DNA of 64,000 nucleotides. It comes from Nitrospirillum amazonense (GTDB taxonomy: Bacteria; Pseudomonadota; Alphaproteobacteria; Azospirillales; Azospirillaceae). The stretch covers positions 1 to 64,000 of the forward strand of contig NZ_VITN01000012.1 of assembly GCF_007828045.1 (NCBI RefSeq). The letters run 5' to 3'. Under the pieces are notes generated by a model. It was not told where the DNA came from, did no database searches, and saw only the letters and a program-made list of their open reading frames with translations. A program made the translations under genes and the position numbers. This document shows positions 35,902 through 46,300 of this stretch, piece by piece (positions within the stretch are counted from its first letter, which is position 1; the number at the start of each line of letters is the position of its first letter).

Positions 35902-36446
35902 ACGTTTTCTCCCCAAGGGCGGCCCCCCACTCAGGTATGGGGGTGCCACCGCTCCAATTCGTGATTTGAAGCTCAGGGTGCCGACCTGGCGACGAGGGAC
36001 GCATACCCGGCGGTCGTGTCGGCAACCGATATGCCGGGGCATCCATCCCCGGTCTAGGGCGGTAACGTGCCTGCATCGCGGACGCTACTCAAGCGTTTCG
36101 TGCAGCGGATGGGTATCGGGCCTCGCCGGCAAGGCCTGGGGGCGGCAACCCCAAGTTGCCGCGGCGATTTGGGCGCCGCCGTGAAACCGGCCCCGGCCGG
36201 GTGCCCAAGTCCTGTGGATGAAAGGAACGAAGCCCCTGCCGCAGCGCAACATTTCCCCACACATTACAGTAGCGGTCCCCAGGAGTTTATGTTTACCATT
36301 AAGACGGGTTAAGCTGCCGCATCGAAGAAAACCAGGGACAGTTCCGGACGCACCGGACGCACCCGGAACGGCGGTTGTTGGGAGGTGAGATCATCGGGCC
36401 GGCGCCCGTTTGGGCGAACCCGGCGCAATCGGGAAGGTACTGCCTC
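35902..36446. other. Intergenic region and long leader before the cold-shock gene
   Basis: 545 bp without a supported gene, between divergent fadD and the cold-shock gene. Cold-shock mRNAs often carry long 5' leaders, and the 36240-36446 part could be such a leader. An eight-codon reading (36289-36312) with AGGAG close by is seen, but its spacing is only three bases. Confidence 0.4.
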
Positions 36447-36980
36447 GTGCCACGCTTCGGATCGTATGACGCCTTCAGCCAGGAGGAGGGTCTCCCGGCC
36501 AAGGCCCAGGTTAAATGGTTCAATACCTCGAAGGGATTCGGCTTCGTCGCCCTGGAGGATGGAACGCCTGACGCCTTCCTGCACATCTCGGTGATCAGCC
36601 GCGCCGGCCTGGCCGACATCACCGAGGGGACGGAACTTCTGTGCACCATCGGCGCCGGTCCCAAGGGGCCCCAGGTGCTGCGCATCGTGGAGGTGACGGG
36701 CACCGCGGCACCGCCGGAGCGCAGCGGCGGCCCCGCCCCCCGTACCCGCGACCGGGTTCCCACCGGGTCGGAGATCGAGATCGACGGCACCGTCAAATGG
36801 TTCAAGGCCGACAAGGGCTTCGGCTTCGTCCTGGCCGATGATGGCGGCAAGGACGTCTTCGTGCACAAGAGCGTCCTGCGCCGCTGCGGCATGGATCACC
36901 TGGACGAAGGCCAGCGGGTGCAGATGCGCATCGCCGACGCGCCCAAGGGCCGTGAAGCGGTCTGGGTGGCCCTGGCCTGA
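36447..36980 (+). CDS. Two-domain cold-shock protein
   Basis: 177 residues from a GTG at 36447 with GGAAGG upstream; a longer TTG reading is less likely. Two CSD folds in tandem: AQVKWFNTSKGFGFVAL (domain 1, near 20-36) and DGTVKWFKADKGFGFVLADD (domain 2, near 112-131), each with RNP1 (KGFGFV) and RNP2 (FLHI, VFVH), joined by a Pro/Arg-rich linker. Such double-CSD proteins are typical of alphaproteobacteria and bind single-stranded RNA/DNA. A strong terminator follows. Confidence 0.9.
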   Translation: MPRFGSYDAFSQEEGLPAKAQVKWFNTSKGFGFVALEDGTPDAFLHISVISRAGLADITEGTELLCTIGAGPKGPQVLRIVEVTGTAAPPERSGGPAPRTRDRVPTGSEIEIDGTVKWFKADKGFGFVLADDGGKDVFVHKSVLRRCGMDHLDEGQRVQMRIADAPKGREAVWVALA

Positions 36981-37010
36981 GGCCCGCCCCTCCCCCGCCC
37001 CAAAAGATCA

Positions 37011-37040
37011 CAGCCCCGGAAGCGATCGCCTCCGGGGCTG
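37011..37040 (+). terminator. Terminator after the cold-shock gene
   Basis: 10-bp stem CAGCCCCGGA/TCCGGGGCTG followed by TTTCTTT, 30 bases after the stop. It separates this gene from the repeat copy B that follows. Confidence 0.88.
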
Positions 37041-37106
37041 TTTCTTTACACGCAATCGCGACACCAACCCTCTGACAGTGGCACGAGATGGCGACTCGCG
37101 CCGCTG

Positions 37107-37197
37107 TAGGCCCCGACCGGGGCCGCCGGAGCGAGCACCGGAGGGCGCAGCGAGGACGAGCCTAGGCGGACGAATGTCCGCCGCCCGGCGCATGAGG
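37107..37197 (+). repeat. Structured intergenic repeat, full copy B
   Basis: Hairpin 1 GGCCCC-GACC-GGGGCC (37109-37124), core with GCCGGAGCGAGCACCG and GCGCAGCGAGGA, hairpin 2 GGCGGAC-GAAT-GTCCGCC (37165-37182), tail GGCGCATGAGG. It lies 3' of the alpha-2-macroglobulin gene on the opposite strand and after the cold-shock terminator. Confidence 0.8.
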
Positions 37198-37199
37198 GG

Positions 37200-37225
37200 G
37201 CATTTGAACGGTCACGTTCAAATGC
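37200..37225 (-). terminator. Hairpin after the alpha-2-macroglobulin gene
   Basis: Perfect 11-bp arms GCATTTGAACG/CGTTCAAATGC around a GTCA loop, 38 bases past the stop and just beside repeat copy B. No U-run on the minus strand; probably a 3' protective stem or Rho-dependent end. Confidence 0.5.
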
Positions 37226-37262
37226 CGCGCGTATGATATCGCCCAAGCCGGAAGGTCACCGG

Positions 37263-40200
37263 CTAGGGCAGGATGCTAATGCTACCGGCGGTGCCGATGG
37301 CCTGGTGGTTGGGGGACGTCCATTCCTCCACCTGCGAGGGCGCCAGGGAGTAAGTGCCGGGCAAGACAGCCCGCACCAGGTAGACCAGGCGGAATTCGCG
37401 GCGGTCGCCGGCCAAGTCGACGGCGGCCACGTAACGGTCCTCGCGCGCCTCCACATGGGTGGCGTCGCTGAGGTCGCCCACGGCGCCGGCCAGCTCGGGC
37501 GGCAGGCCGCCCCGGGCGATGCGCACCGTCTCGATGGCGAGGCCGGCGGCCACCGGGTCGCTGACCAGCACCTGGGTGGGCGCCGTGCCGTCCACCTTGC
37601 CGGACAATACCACGGCCAGCAGGTCGTTCTGGTGGATGCGCGCCGGGTCCACCGGGTGTCCCTTCAGGTCCAGCAGGCGTCGTTCAATGGTATAGCCCTG
37701 GCCGTTCCCGGCGGGGGCCGCCGTGGCTGGGGCTTCCGCCAAGGGAATGCCGGCGACGGCAACCGTGCGTTGTATCGGCACCTGGCCGCCGTTGTGGACG
37801 GCCAAGGGGCGGCCGCCGATCTCCAGCCGGCGGACCAGCGGCCGGGTCTCTGCCGGCGCCTGGCCGGCCAAGCCGAGCGTCATGGAACCGGAGCGCTGCA
37901 TCAGTCCACGGCTGGCCACCAGCAGCCAGGCGCGTTCCTGGCTGCTGATCAGCGCTGGCTCACGCAGCAGGCCCTGCACTTCCTTGGCCTGGGCGGTCAC
38001 GCGATCCAGCGGGGCGTTACCCTCCGCCAGCAGTGCCAGGCTGGCCGCCCGGTCCCGCAGGTCGGAACCGAAGTCGCGCATGCCCGGCAGGGTGATGCGC
38101 AGGCCATCCACGCGATTGTAAGCGTCCTGGGCCTGGGGCAGGCCCACGGCGGCCAGGGCGGCCGCGGCATGGGCGCGGGCCAGGCGGGTGGGCAGCTTAT
38201 CCCAGAACGTTTCGTAGAAATAACGGACCGGCGTCGCATCCACCGCCTTGGCCTTGGCCGCCACGGCCAGGCCATAGGCGCGGGCTGGCAGGTCCGCCGG
38301 TTCCACCCAGCTGTTGCCGATGCTGCGCACAAGCCAGTCCAGACCCTTGCGGTAGGGCGCATCCGGCACGGCATGGCCGGCGTCGCGCGCCCGGGTCAGG
38401 AAGTCCATGACATAAGCGGACAGCCAGGGTTCGGCCGGGCCGTCGGCCGACCACAGGGCGAAGCCGCCATCGGCCCGCTCCAGGGTCAACAGCTTGTCGA
38501 TCGCGCGGTCGATGCGGTCCCGCAAGGTGGCGTCGGTGTAGAGGCCCAAGGCCTTGCCGGCGTCGCCCAGGTAGAGCAACGGCAGGGCACGGCTGGCGAT
38601 CTGTTCCGACGAACCGTAGGGGTTGCGGTCCAGGGTCATCAGCAAGCCCGGCACATCCAGCTCCGGCAGGGGGCTGAGCGCCAGGCCCGACACCGCGGTT
38701 TCCGGGCGCAGGCCCTGGGCCGACTCGGCGGGAACCTGCACGGTCGTGGCGGGGCGGATGTCCACCGTCTGGTGCCGGGTGACCACGGGCAGGTTGCCCC
38801 GCACCGGCACGGCGAACTCGCGGGTCAGCACCACGCCCTCCGGCCCCTTGACCGTCATCAGCAGACGCCCGGAGCCCACGGCCACCCCCTTCACCACGCG
38901 GTTCAGGGTGACCTTGCCGCCCTTGGCCAGACCGTGGAAGACGACGACGATCTCACGGGGCTCCGGCCGCGCCACGTCCTTGCCCTTGCGCTTCTTGGCG
39001 CCCACGCCACGGTTCGCGGTATCGACGGGGAAGGACAGCGGGCCCTCGGCCTGCAGGGTGACGGTGTAGCTGCCGCGCGTGCCGCTGACATTGTTCAGGG
39101 TCAGGGCGAGGCGGGCGGTGTCGTCCGGCGCCAGGAAGCGGGGCAACGCCATGTCGGCCTGCACCGGGTCGCGCACCGACAGCACCCGGTCGGCATGGCC
39201 CACCGCGCCAGCGGACCAGATGGTGGCCATCAGGCGCAGCCGGCCCTGGAAGTCCGGCAGGGCCAGCGGCACCTGCACCTTGCCGTCATTGCCCACGGGC
39301 AGGATGCCGGAATAGAGCGCCACCACCGGGGCGCCGCGCGGCGGCACGGCGTCGGAGGAGGTGGGGGCCGGCGCCGGGGACGCGGCCCCGGCGGCACCAT
39401 GGGGCGCCGTCAGGCGGCCGTAGACGTCATGGATATCCACGCCCAGCTGGCGCTGGCCGAAGAACCAAGCCTCGGGGTCGGGCGTCTTGTAACCCGTGAG
39501 GTCCAGCACGCCCTGGTCGACGGCGGCCAGCACCAGGTGCACGCCCTGGCCCGCCGCCACGCCCGGCACCTGGATGGGAATGTGCACGGTCTGGCGTGGC
39601 TTGGCCTCCGCGGGGCCATCCACCTTGAGCGTCAGCGTATGGCCGGCCATGGCCACCGGCAGATAGTCCACACCCACGGCGCGGCGCGGTAGCGAGCGGC
39701 GGCCGGCCTCCACCGGGGCGAAGGCATTGGCGATGACATAGGCGCCGCCACCGATGTCGGCATCGACCGGGATTTCCACCAGGGCACCCTCTGCCCCGAT
39801 CTCACGGGTCAGGGTCTGGCGCACGGCGCGGTCGGCCAGGGTGATCAGCACGGTGCTGCGGTAGGGTGGGCGCACGAAGACGGCAGCCTTGCCTCCCGGC
39901 GCCAGCGGACCCCCGCCCACCGCGCCCTTCACCGTCACCTCCACCGCGTCCGGCGTCTCACCCAATCGGGCGCTGACCCAGGAACCGGCGGCGAAGCGCA
40001 CGCTGCCCGCCACGCCGGTGGCCGGGTCGTACACCTCCAGCCGGTAGCGGCCGGAGGACACGGGCACCTCGACACCCGCCGGCGCCTTGGCGCTGGCCGC
40101 CAACGTGCCGCCCGTCACCTTCTGGTCATGCACCTGGGGCTTGTAGTCCCAGCTGCCGTTGGCCTCGAACCAGACATAGTCCAGGCGTTCTTCATAAAGG

Positions 40201-42257
40201 TCGTAGGACAGCTGGCCTTTGTCCAAGAGCTTGCCGTCCGGCGATACGGCGATGACGTCGAAGGCGGCGGTCGCCCCTTCCGGCACGGCATCGTCGTTGA
40301 AGCGGGGGCGGATGCCGATGGTGTAGGGGTGACGTTCCACCGGCACCACCAGGTCGTGGCCCGTGGTGCCGCCGCCCACGTCGAACAGGGCGGCGTGCAC
40401 CACCGCCTCCAGCGGGCGGGAGCCGTCCAGCTTGCCCTTCAGCGACACGGCCACGCTGGCCACGCCGTTGGCATCGGTGGCGAAGCCGGGCAGCGTCTCC
40501 TGCCGCGGAACCGCGTCCTCCTGCGCCAGGCCATAGCGATAGCCCTGGAACTGGGGGCCCTTCAGATCGGGGAAGGGATCCGCCGCCGGGCGCAGGGTTA
40601 CCGACAGGGTGCCGGCCAGGTTGGCGGCCGGGGCGCCGCTGGGCGTACGGCCGGTGATGTCCAGCGTCAGCGCGCCGTCCGGCCCGACGCGGGACTGGTC
40701 GGCGGTCAGGTCCAGGTTCACGCGCGGCGGCACGAAGTCGGCCACATGGAAGCGCAAGGTGCCCACGGCCGGGCCGTCGGGGTCGGCGTGGGCGGTCACG
40801 GTCCAGGTGCCGGTGGCGGCGTTGCCCGGCAGGTCCACGGTGGCGGCGTAACCACCCATGCCCCGGTCGGCCAAGGTAAAGCGCTCGATCTCCAACCCGT
40901 CGGGCCGCTGCACCTTCAGGGTCAGCGGACGGCCCGCCACCGCCAGGCCGGCGGCATCCCGCAGCAGGGTGGTGACGTGCACCACCTCGCCCGGGCGGTA
41001 GATGCCGCGCTCGGCGAAGACGTAGGCGTCCAGCGCCCCGGGGGAGGGCCGGCCGGCGGCGCCGCGCGCGGCCAGGTCCAGGCCGGGGGCCGACAGGTCC
41101 AGGAAGCTGAAGTCGCCGTCCTTGGTGCTGGCGAACAGGGCCTGGCCCTTGGCCGCACCGGAGGCCGGGTCGAAGCGGGCGGCGCCATCGGCGCCGGTCA
41201 GCACCTTGCCCAGTTCCTTGTTGTCGCGGGCGGCCACGCGCACCTCCACCCCCGCCAGCGGTGTCGCCGTGCGCAGGGAATGGACGTAGACCAGCAGGCC
41301 GTTGCTGCCCGACAGGGTGGTCAGACCCAGGTCGGAGACGATGAACCACTGGGTGGCGCGGCCTTCCCAGCCCGCGGTCTTGGCACCGGCATCCTCCGCC
41401 ACCGCCACGTAGACGCCCGGCTTCAACTGGCCCAGGACGGCATCGATGGGGAAAGGCGTCACCTGCGCCTGGTTGCGCTTGGCGCCCACGGCCATCTCAC
41501 CGCGCCACACCAGCTCCCCGTTCTTTTCCACCAGGGAGCCGACATCCAGGTCGTTCAGCGTCTGGTTCAGCCGGCCGTAATAAATCTGCTCCACCAAGGA
41601 ACGGTCCTTGATGTGCAACACCTGCAGGCGGGCGCGGTCCACGTTGATGGTGCGCAGCGGCAGGCCGTCGCGGCCGATGCGCGGCAGGATGTAGCCGCCG
41701 CTGCGGAAGGACAGCACCGGCCGGCGGTTCAGCACCTCGATCTCGCGCGATTGCGGGCCCGACAGGGTCTCGGTCCCGCCGGCGGCGGGCAGGCCGGCCT
41801 TCAGGGTCACGGTGTAGTGGTGGCCGTGCTCCAGCTTCTGGACGCACAGCGTGCGGTCGCGCACCACCACCGGCTTCTGCGTGGGTGTGCCGGGATCGGT
41901 CCCGGCGGCGGGGCCGGCGTTCTTGGCCAGCACCTCGACCTTGCCGGCATAGGGGTCCTGCAGGCCGGCGCGCGCCTTGGCCAAGGGGCGGTTGAAGGTG
42001 AAGCAGGCCTCGGGATCGTCCCGCTCGGCATTCACCTCCAGCCCGGTCAGGCCGAAGGGGCCGGTATCGGCCGGCGCCTGAGTCGCCCCGGTGGGGGGCG
42101 TGGCGGGGGGCGTGCCCGGGGGGGTGCCGACGCCCGGCTTCGCCGGCTGGGCCGGGGCGGTCGGCGGCAACGCCGGCGCGCGCTCTTGGGGGGAAGCTGT
42201 GGCGGCGGCGGGCAGGAAGACAGCCAAAGCGAGGGCCGCGGCGAAGCTACGCACCAT
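37263..42257 (-). CDS. Bacterial alpha-2-macroglobulin family protein without the thioester Cys
   Basis: 1664 residues from the ATG at 42257; the open frame upstream is not exported-protein-like. A signal peptide (about 1-23, no lipobox Cys) is followed by a Pro-rich linker, then MG-type beta-sandwich domains, the A2M middle domain (GYKTPDPEAWFFGQRQ), and an alpha/alpha-toroid thioester domain near 1216-1500. Bacterial A2Ms trap proteases with a CxEQ thioester; here the site reads YGSSEQ with Ser1216 in the Cys position, so no covalent trap is possible, as in thioester-less (YfaS/MagD-type) members. The usual partner pbpC is absent. Probable role: periplasmic protection of the envelope from proteases. 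Confidence 0.9.
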   Translation of the reverse strand: MVRSFAAALALAVFLPAAATASPQERAPALPPTAPAQPAKPGVGTPPGTPPATPPTGATQAPADTGPFGLTGLEVNAERDDPEACFTFNRPLAKARAGLQDPYAGKVEVLAKNAGPAAGTDPGTPTQKPVVVRDRTLCVQKLEHGHHYTVTLKAGLPAAGGTETLSGPQSREIEVLNRRPVLSFRSGGYILPRIGRDGLPLRTINVDRARLQVLHIKDRSLVEQIYYGRLNQTLNDLDVGSLVEKNGELVWRGEMAVGAKRNQAQVTPFPIDAVLGQLKPGVYVAVAEDAGAKTAGWEGRATQWFIVSDLGLTTLSGSNGLLVYVHSLRTATPLAGVEVRVAARDNKELGKVLTGADGAARFDPASGAAKGQALFASTKDGDFSFLDLSAPGLDLAARGAAGRPSPGALDAYVFAERGIYRPGEVVHVTTLLRDAAGLAVAGRPLTLKVQRPDGLEIERFTLADRGMGGYAATVDLPGNAATGTWTVTAHADPDGPAVGTLRFHVADFVPPRVNLDLTADQSRVGPDGALTLDITGRTPSGAPAANLAGTLSVTLRPAADPFPDLKGPQFQGYRYGLAQEDAVPRQETLPGFATDANGVASVAVSLKGKLDGSRPLEAVVHAALFDVGGGTTGHDLVVPVERHPYTIGIRPRFNDDAVPEGATAAFDVIAVSPDGKLLDKGQLSYDLYEERLDYVWFEANGSWDYKPQVHDQKVTGGTLAASAKAPAGVEVPVSSGRYRLEVYDPATGVAGSVRFAAGSWVSARLGETPDAVEVTVKGAVGGGPLAPGGKAAVFVRPPYRSTVLITLADRAVRQTLTREIGAEGALVEIPVDADIGGGAYVIANAFAPVEAGRRSLPRRAVGVDYLPVAMAGHTLTLKVDGPAEAKPRQTVHIPIQVPGVAAGQGVHLVLAAVDQGVLDLTGYKTPDPEAWFFGQRQLGVDIHDVYGRLTAPHGAAGAASPAPAPTSSDAVPPRGAPVVALYSGILPVGNDGKVQVPLALPDFQGRLRLMATIWSAGAVGHADRVLSVRDPVQADMALPRFLAPDDTARLALTLNNVSGTRGSYTVTLQAEGPLSFPVDTANRGVGAKKRKGKDVARPEPREIVVVFHGLAKGGKVTLNRVVKGVAVGSGRLLMTVKGPEGVVLTREFAVPVRGNLPVVTRHQTVDIRPATTVQVPAESAQGLRPETAVSGLALSPLPELDVPGLLMTLDRNPYGSSEQIASRALPLLYLGDAGKALGLYTDATLRDRIDRAIDKLLTLERADGGFALWSADGPAEPWLSAYVMDFLTRARDAGHAVPDAPYRKGLDWLVRSIGNSWVEPADLPARAYGLAVAAKAKAVDATPVRYFYETFWDKLPTRLARAHAAAALAAVGLPQAQDAYNRVDGLRITLPGMRDFGSDLRDRAASLALLAEGNAPLDRVTAQAKEVQGLLREPALISSQERAWLLVASRGLMQRSGSMTLGLAGQAPAETRPLVRRLEIGGRPLAVHNGGQVPIQRTVAVAGIPLAEAPATAAPAGNGQGYTIERRLLDLKGHPVDPARIHQNDLLAVVLSGKVDGTAPTQVLVSDPVAAGLAIETVRIARGGLPPELAGAVGDLSDATHVEAREDRYVAAVDLAGDRREFRLVYLVRAVLPGTYSLAPSQVEEWTSPNHQAIGTAGSISILP

Positions 42258-42613
42258 GGGCAGCGGGGCCTCCACCCCGATAGATAATAACGGCAAGAAA
42301 CCAGGAGGGCCGGCGCCCGTATAGATGGGCATCCGGCCAGTCAGGGCGCCAGAGGACGATGTTTTGGACGGTATTGCAACAGGCGCGTTGTCGGTACGGC
42401 CCGCCATTCGACCTTGCCCCGGTAGGCCAAAGGCCATAGCGGGCGGTGAAACGGGGTGAAACGGCGGTAGGACACCCCCGCACCGCCTTTCACCCCCGGC
42501 TTATTCCCTCGGTCGAAACGCCGGGCCGGCCTTTCCTCTTGTCCTCTTGCCCCGCGCTGGCCCGCGGCTTAACGCTGGACTTCCCCTTCCCCAGATCACC
42601 GGCGCCGCCGTCC
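42258..42613. other. Divergent promoter region between A2M and DUF1345 genes
   Basis: 356 bp with no supported gene. It carries a 10-bp tandem repeat, GGTGAAACGG twice without spacer at 42445-42464. Nothing else is recognisable. Confidence 0.4.
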
Positions 42614-43258
42614 ATGGCCATCATCAACCCGCTGCAGCCCTTCCGCCACCACCCCAGCCTGTACATCGGCCTGGCCTTCAGCATCGCCATCGGCTTGGCC
42701 GCCTCGCGCGCGGTGCCGCCCGTCAGCGCCGTGCTGATCGGCTGGTGCGCCGGCATCATCCTCTATATCGCCCTGGTGCTGATCCATTTCGGCCGCGCCA
42801 ACCTGGACAGCATCCGCGCCCGCGCCCGCGAACTGGAATCGGGTAAGTGGATCATCCTGCTGGTCACCAGCACGGCGGCATTGGCGTCCCTGGCCGCCAT
42901 CGTCATGGAGGTGGGGGACGCCAAGGGCACGGCCCATGCGGCCGGCAGCGCCGCCCTGGGCGCCACCACCGTCTTCTGCTCGTGGAGTTTCGTCCACGTC
43001 ATCTTCGCCCAGCACTATGCCCATTCCTACTGGCTGGAGGGCAAGGGCATCGACTTCCCCGGCTGCAAGCAGCCCGATTATTGGGAATTCCTGTATTTCG
43101 CCTTCACCATCGGCATGACGGCCCAGGTGTCGGACGTGACGACGCAAGGGCCCGCCATCCGCCGCGCCGTGCTGGCGCACAGCCTGCTGTCCTTCGTCTT
43201 CAACACCGCCATACTCGCCCTGGGCGTCAACCTGGGGGCGGGGTTGTTGGGAAACTGA
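42614..43258 (+). CDS. DUF1345 integral membrane protein
   Basis: 214 residues from the ATG at 42614. About five TM helices (22-40, 46-62, 85-108, 117-140, 190-212). The block TTVFCSWSFVHVIFAQHYAH and the later PDYWEFLYFAFTIGMTAQVSD are DUF1345 signatures. Function unknown; proteins of this family resemble small channel-like membrane proteins. Monocistronic, ended by a hairpin at 43270. Confidence 0.85.
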   Translation: MAIINPLQPFRHHPSLYIGLAFSIAIGLAASRAVPPVSAVLIGWCAGIILYIALVLIHFGRANLDSIRARARELESGKWIILLVTSTAALASLAAIVMEVGDAKGTAHAAGSAALGATTVFCSWSFVHVIFAQHYAHSYWLEGKGIDFPGCKQPDYWEFLYFAFTIGMTAQVSDVTTQGPAIRRAVLAHSLLSFVFNTAILALGVNLGAGLLGN

Positions 43259-43269
43259 TCAAAACAAAT

Positions 43270-43293
43270 GGGCGGGCCCCGAAGGACCCGCCC
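43270..43293. terminator. Hairpin between DUF1345 and the RND operon
   Basis: GGGCGGG and CCCGCCC, 7-bp arms with a 10-nt loop, between the convergent ends at 43258 and 43322. A weak bidirectional terminator. Confidence 0.5.
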
Positions 43294-43321
43294 GCTTCCA
43301 CTTCACGTACAGACTTGAAAC

Positions 43322-46300
43322 TTACTCGGCGCTCTTCACCACCGGATGCAGGGGGATGGCCTGGGCCGGGCCCTCCTTCGGGGTGATGAAGCGGCCGAAC
43401 TTGGGCGACAGCCACTTGTTGATGTCATCCACGATGGTGAACACCGCCGGCACGAACACCAGGGACAGCAGGGTCGAGGTGATCAGGCCGCCGATCACGG
43501 CCGTGGCCATCGGCTGCTGGAAGGAGCTGTCGTTGCCCACGCCCACGGCGATGGGAACCATGCCCGCCACCATGGCGATGGTGGTCATGATGATGGGGCG
43601 GGCGCGCTTGGCACCAGCGTCCAGCAAGGCCTCGCGCCGGCTCATGCCCCGGTCGCGCATCGAGACGATGGCGTATTCCACCAGCAGGATGGAGTTCTTC
43701 GTCACGATGCCCATCAGCATCAGGATGCCGATGAGGGCCGGCAGGGACAGCGACATGTGACCGATCAGCAGGGCCGCGAAGGCGCCGCCGAAGCTGAGCG
43801 GCAGGGCCGTCATGATGGTCAGCGGCTGGAAGAAGTTGCGGAACAGCAGGATCAGCACCGCCAGGATCAGCAGGAAGGCGGTGGCCAGGGCGATCGCGAA
43901 GCCGATCATCATGTTCTGCATCTCCTGCGTCTGCCCGTAGGCGGGCTTGGAGATGCCGGGCGGCATGTGGGCCATGGAGGGAAGCTCATTGATCTTCTTC
44001 ATGGCCTCGCCCACCTCGATGCCGCGCAGGTCGGCCTCGACCGCGATCTTGCGGGCACGGTCGAAGCGCTCGATCTCCACGGCACCGGCGCCCATGCCGA
44101 TGTTGGCCACGGCGCGCAGCGGCAGCAGGTCACCGGCGGAGGTGCGGACGCGCAGGTTCTCCATCACGTCCATGTCGGCGCGGTACTTGGGATCGATCTG
44201 CACCCGGATGGGCACCTGGCGGTCGCCCAGGTTGAACTTGGCCACGCTAGTGTCCAGGTCGCCCAGGGTGGCGATCTTGGCCACCTGGCCGATGGCGGCC
44301 ACGGACACGCCCTGTTCCGCCGCCCGGTCGAAGAAGGGACGGATCTGGATTTCGGGGCGCAGCAGGGCCGCGGTTGAGGTGACGTTGGCCAGGAAGGGCT
44401 GCTGCCGCATCTCGTCCAGCACCTGGTTGGAGTAACGTTCCAGCGCCGGGCCGTCGTTGCTGGTCAGCAGCACGCTGATGTCCTTCGCCCCCCAGCCGAT
44501 GGAGGAGTTGAAGCCGATGTGGGCGCCGGGGACCTTGTTCAGTTCCGGCGTCACCTCCGCTTCGAACTGCTGCTTGCTCAGCGACCGTTCGGACTTGGGC
44601 TTCAGGATGGCGGTGACGGCGCCGTTGCGCAGCTGGTTGTTGCGGCCGGCGCGGGTCCAGACGTGCAGTACCTCGGGACGCTTGGCCAGGATGTTGCCGA
44701 CCAACTGGGTGGTGGCGTCCGTCTCGGCCAGGGTGGCGCCGGGGGGCAGGATGACCTGCACCGTGGACAGGCCGTTGTCGCTGGGCGGCACGAAGCCGGA
44801 CGGCAGCATGGCGGCCATGAACAGCGACACCGCGAAGATGCCGATGCCCGCCAGCACGGTCAGCCAGCGGTGGTTCATGCTCCACCCCAGCAGCCGGCTG
44901 TACTGCCGCATCCAGCGGCCATCCTCGCTATGGTGGTCGGGCTGCGCCGGCTTCAGCATGTAGGCGGCCATCAGCGGCGTGATCAGGCGCGCCACCAGCA
45001 GCGAGAACAGCACGGCCACGGCCACGGTCACGCCGAAGGACTTGAAGTACTGGCCCACGATGCCGGACATGAAGGACACAGGCAGGAAGACCACCACGAT
45101 GGTCATGGTGGTGGCGACCACCGCCAGGCCGATCTCGTCCGCCGCCTCAAGCGCCGCCTGGAAGGGGCGCTTGCCCATGCGGATGTGGCGGACGATGTTC
45201 TCGATTTCCACGATGGCGTCATCGACCAGGATGCCGACCACCAGCGACAGCGCCAGCAGCGTCACGCCGTTCAGCGAGAAGCCGAACCACTTCATGGCCA
45301 GGAAGGTCGGGATGGTCGACAGCGGCATGGCGAGGGCCGAGATGAAGGTGGCCCGGCCGTCGCGCAGGAACCACCACACCACCAGCACCGCCAGGAAGGA
45401 GCCCAGGACCAGGGCCTCGACCGAGCCGGCGAAGCTCTGCTTGGTGTACTTGACGTTGTCGAAGATCAGGTTGAAGTGGACATCGGGGTACTGCTTGCTG
45501 AGCTTCTGGATCTCCTCGTCCACGCCCTCGGCGATGGTCACTTCCGAGGAATGCGGGGCGCGGCGGATGCTGAAGCCCACCGTGGGCTGACCGTCGTAGC
45601 GGGAGATGTAGCGCATCTCCGACGTGCCGTCGGTCACGGTGCCCAGGTCGCTCAGGCGGACCTTGGCGGCGGAACCGGCGAAGGTGCCGAAATAGACCGG
45701 GATGGTGATCTCGGTGTTCGCCAGATCCTCCACCGTTCGGGCGGAGCCCAGGGTGCGGATGGATTGTTCCTTGGTGCCGACGGCGCCCCGGCCGCCCGGC
45801 AGGTCGACGTTGAGGGCGCGCAGCTGCGAGTTCACCTCATCGGCGGTGATGCCGCGCGCCATCAGGCGGTTGGGATCCAGGTTGATGCGGATCTCACGGT
45901 CCAGCCCGCCGAAGCGGTCCGTGGCGCCCACGCCGGAGACATGGGTGATGGCGCGGCTGATGTCGTTGTCGATCAGCCAAGACAGTTCCTCAACCGACCG
46001 GGTGTCGGACGAGACGGCGTAGGTCAGGATTTCATCGCCGGTGACGTCCTGGCGTTCCACCTGCGGCTCATAGATGTCGCCGGGCAGGTTGGACCGGATG
46101 CGCGAGATGGCGTTGCGCACGTCGTTCACGGCGCGATCGGTGTCGTAGCCGATCTTGAATTCCAGCACCGTGTTGGACAGGCCATCGGTGATGTCGGATG
46201 ACACGTGGTCCAGGCCCACGATGTTGGACACCGCGTCCTCGACCAGCTTGGTCACCTGGACTTCCATTTCCGACGGCGCCGCACCCGGGCGGCTGACCGT

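Noticed and set aside
36289-36312. Leader peptide before the cold-shock gene
   Set aside because: Eight codons with the ribosome site only three bases from the ATG; no attenuator pairing could be shown.
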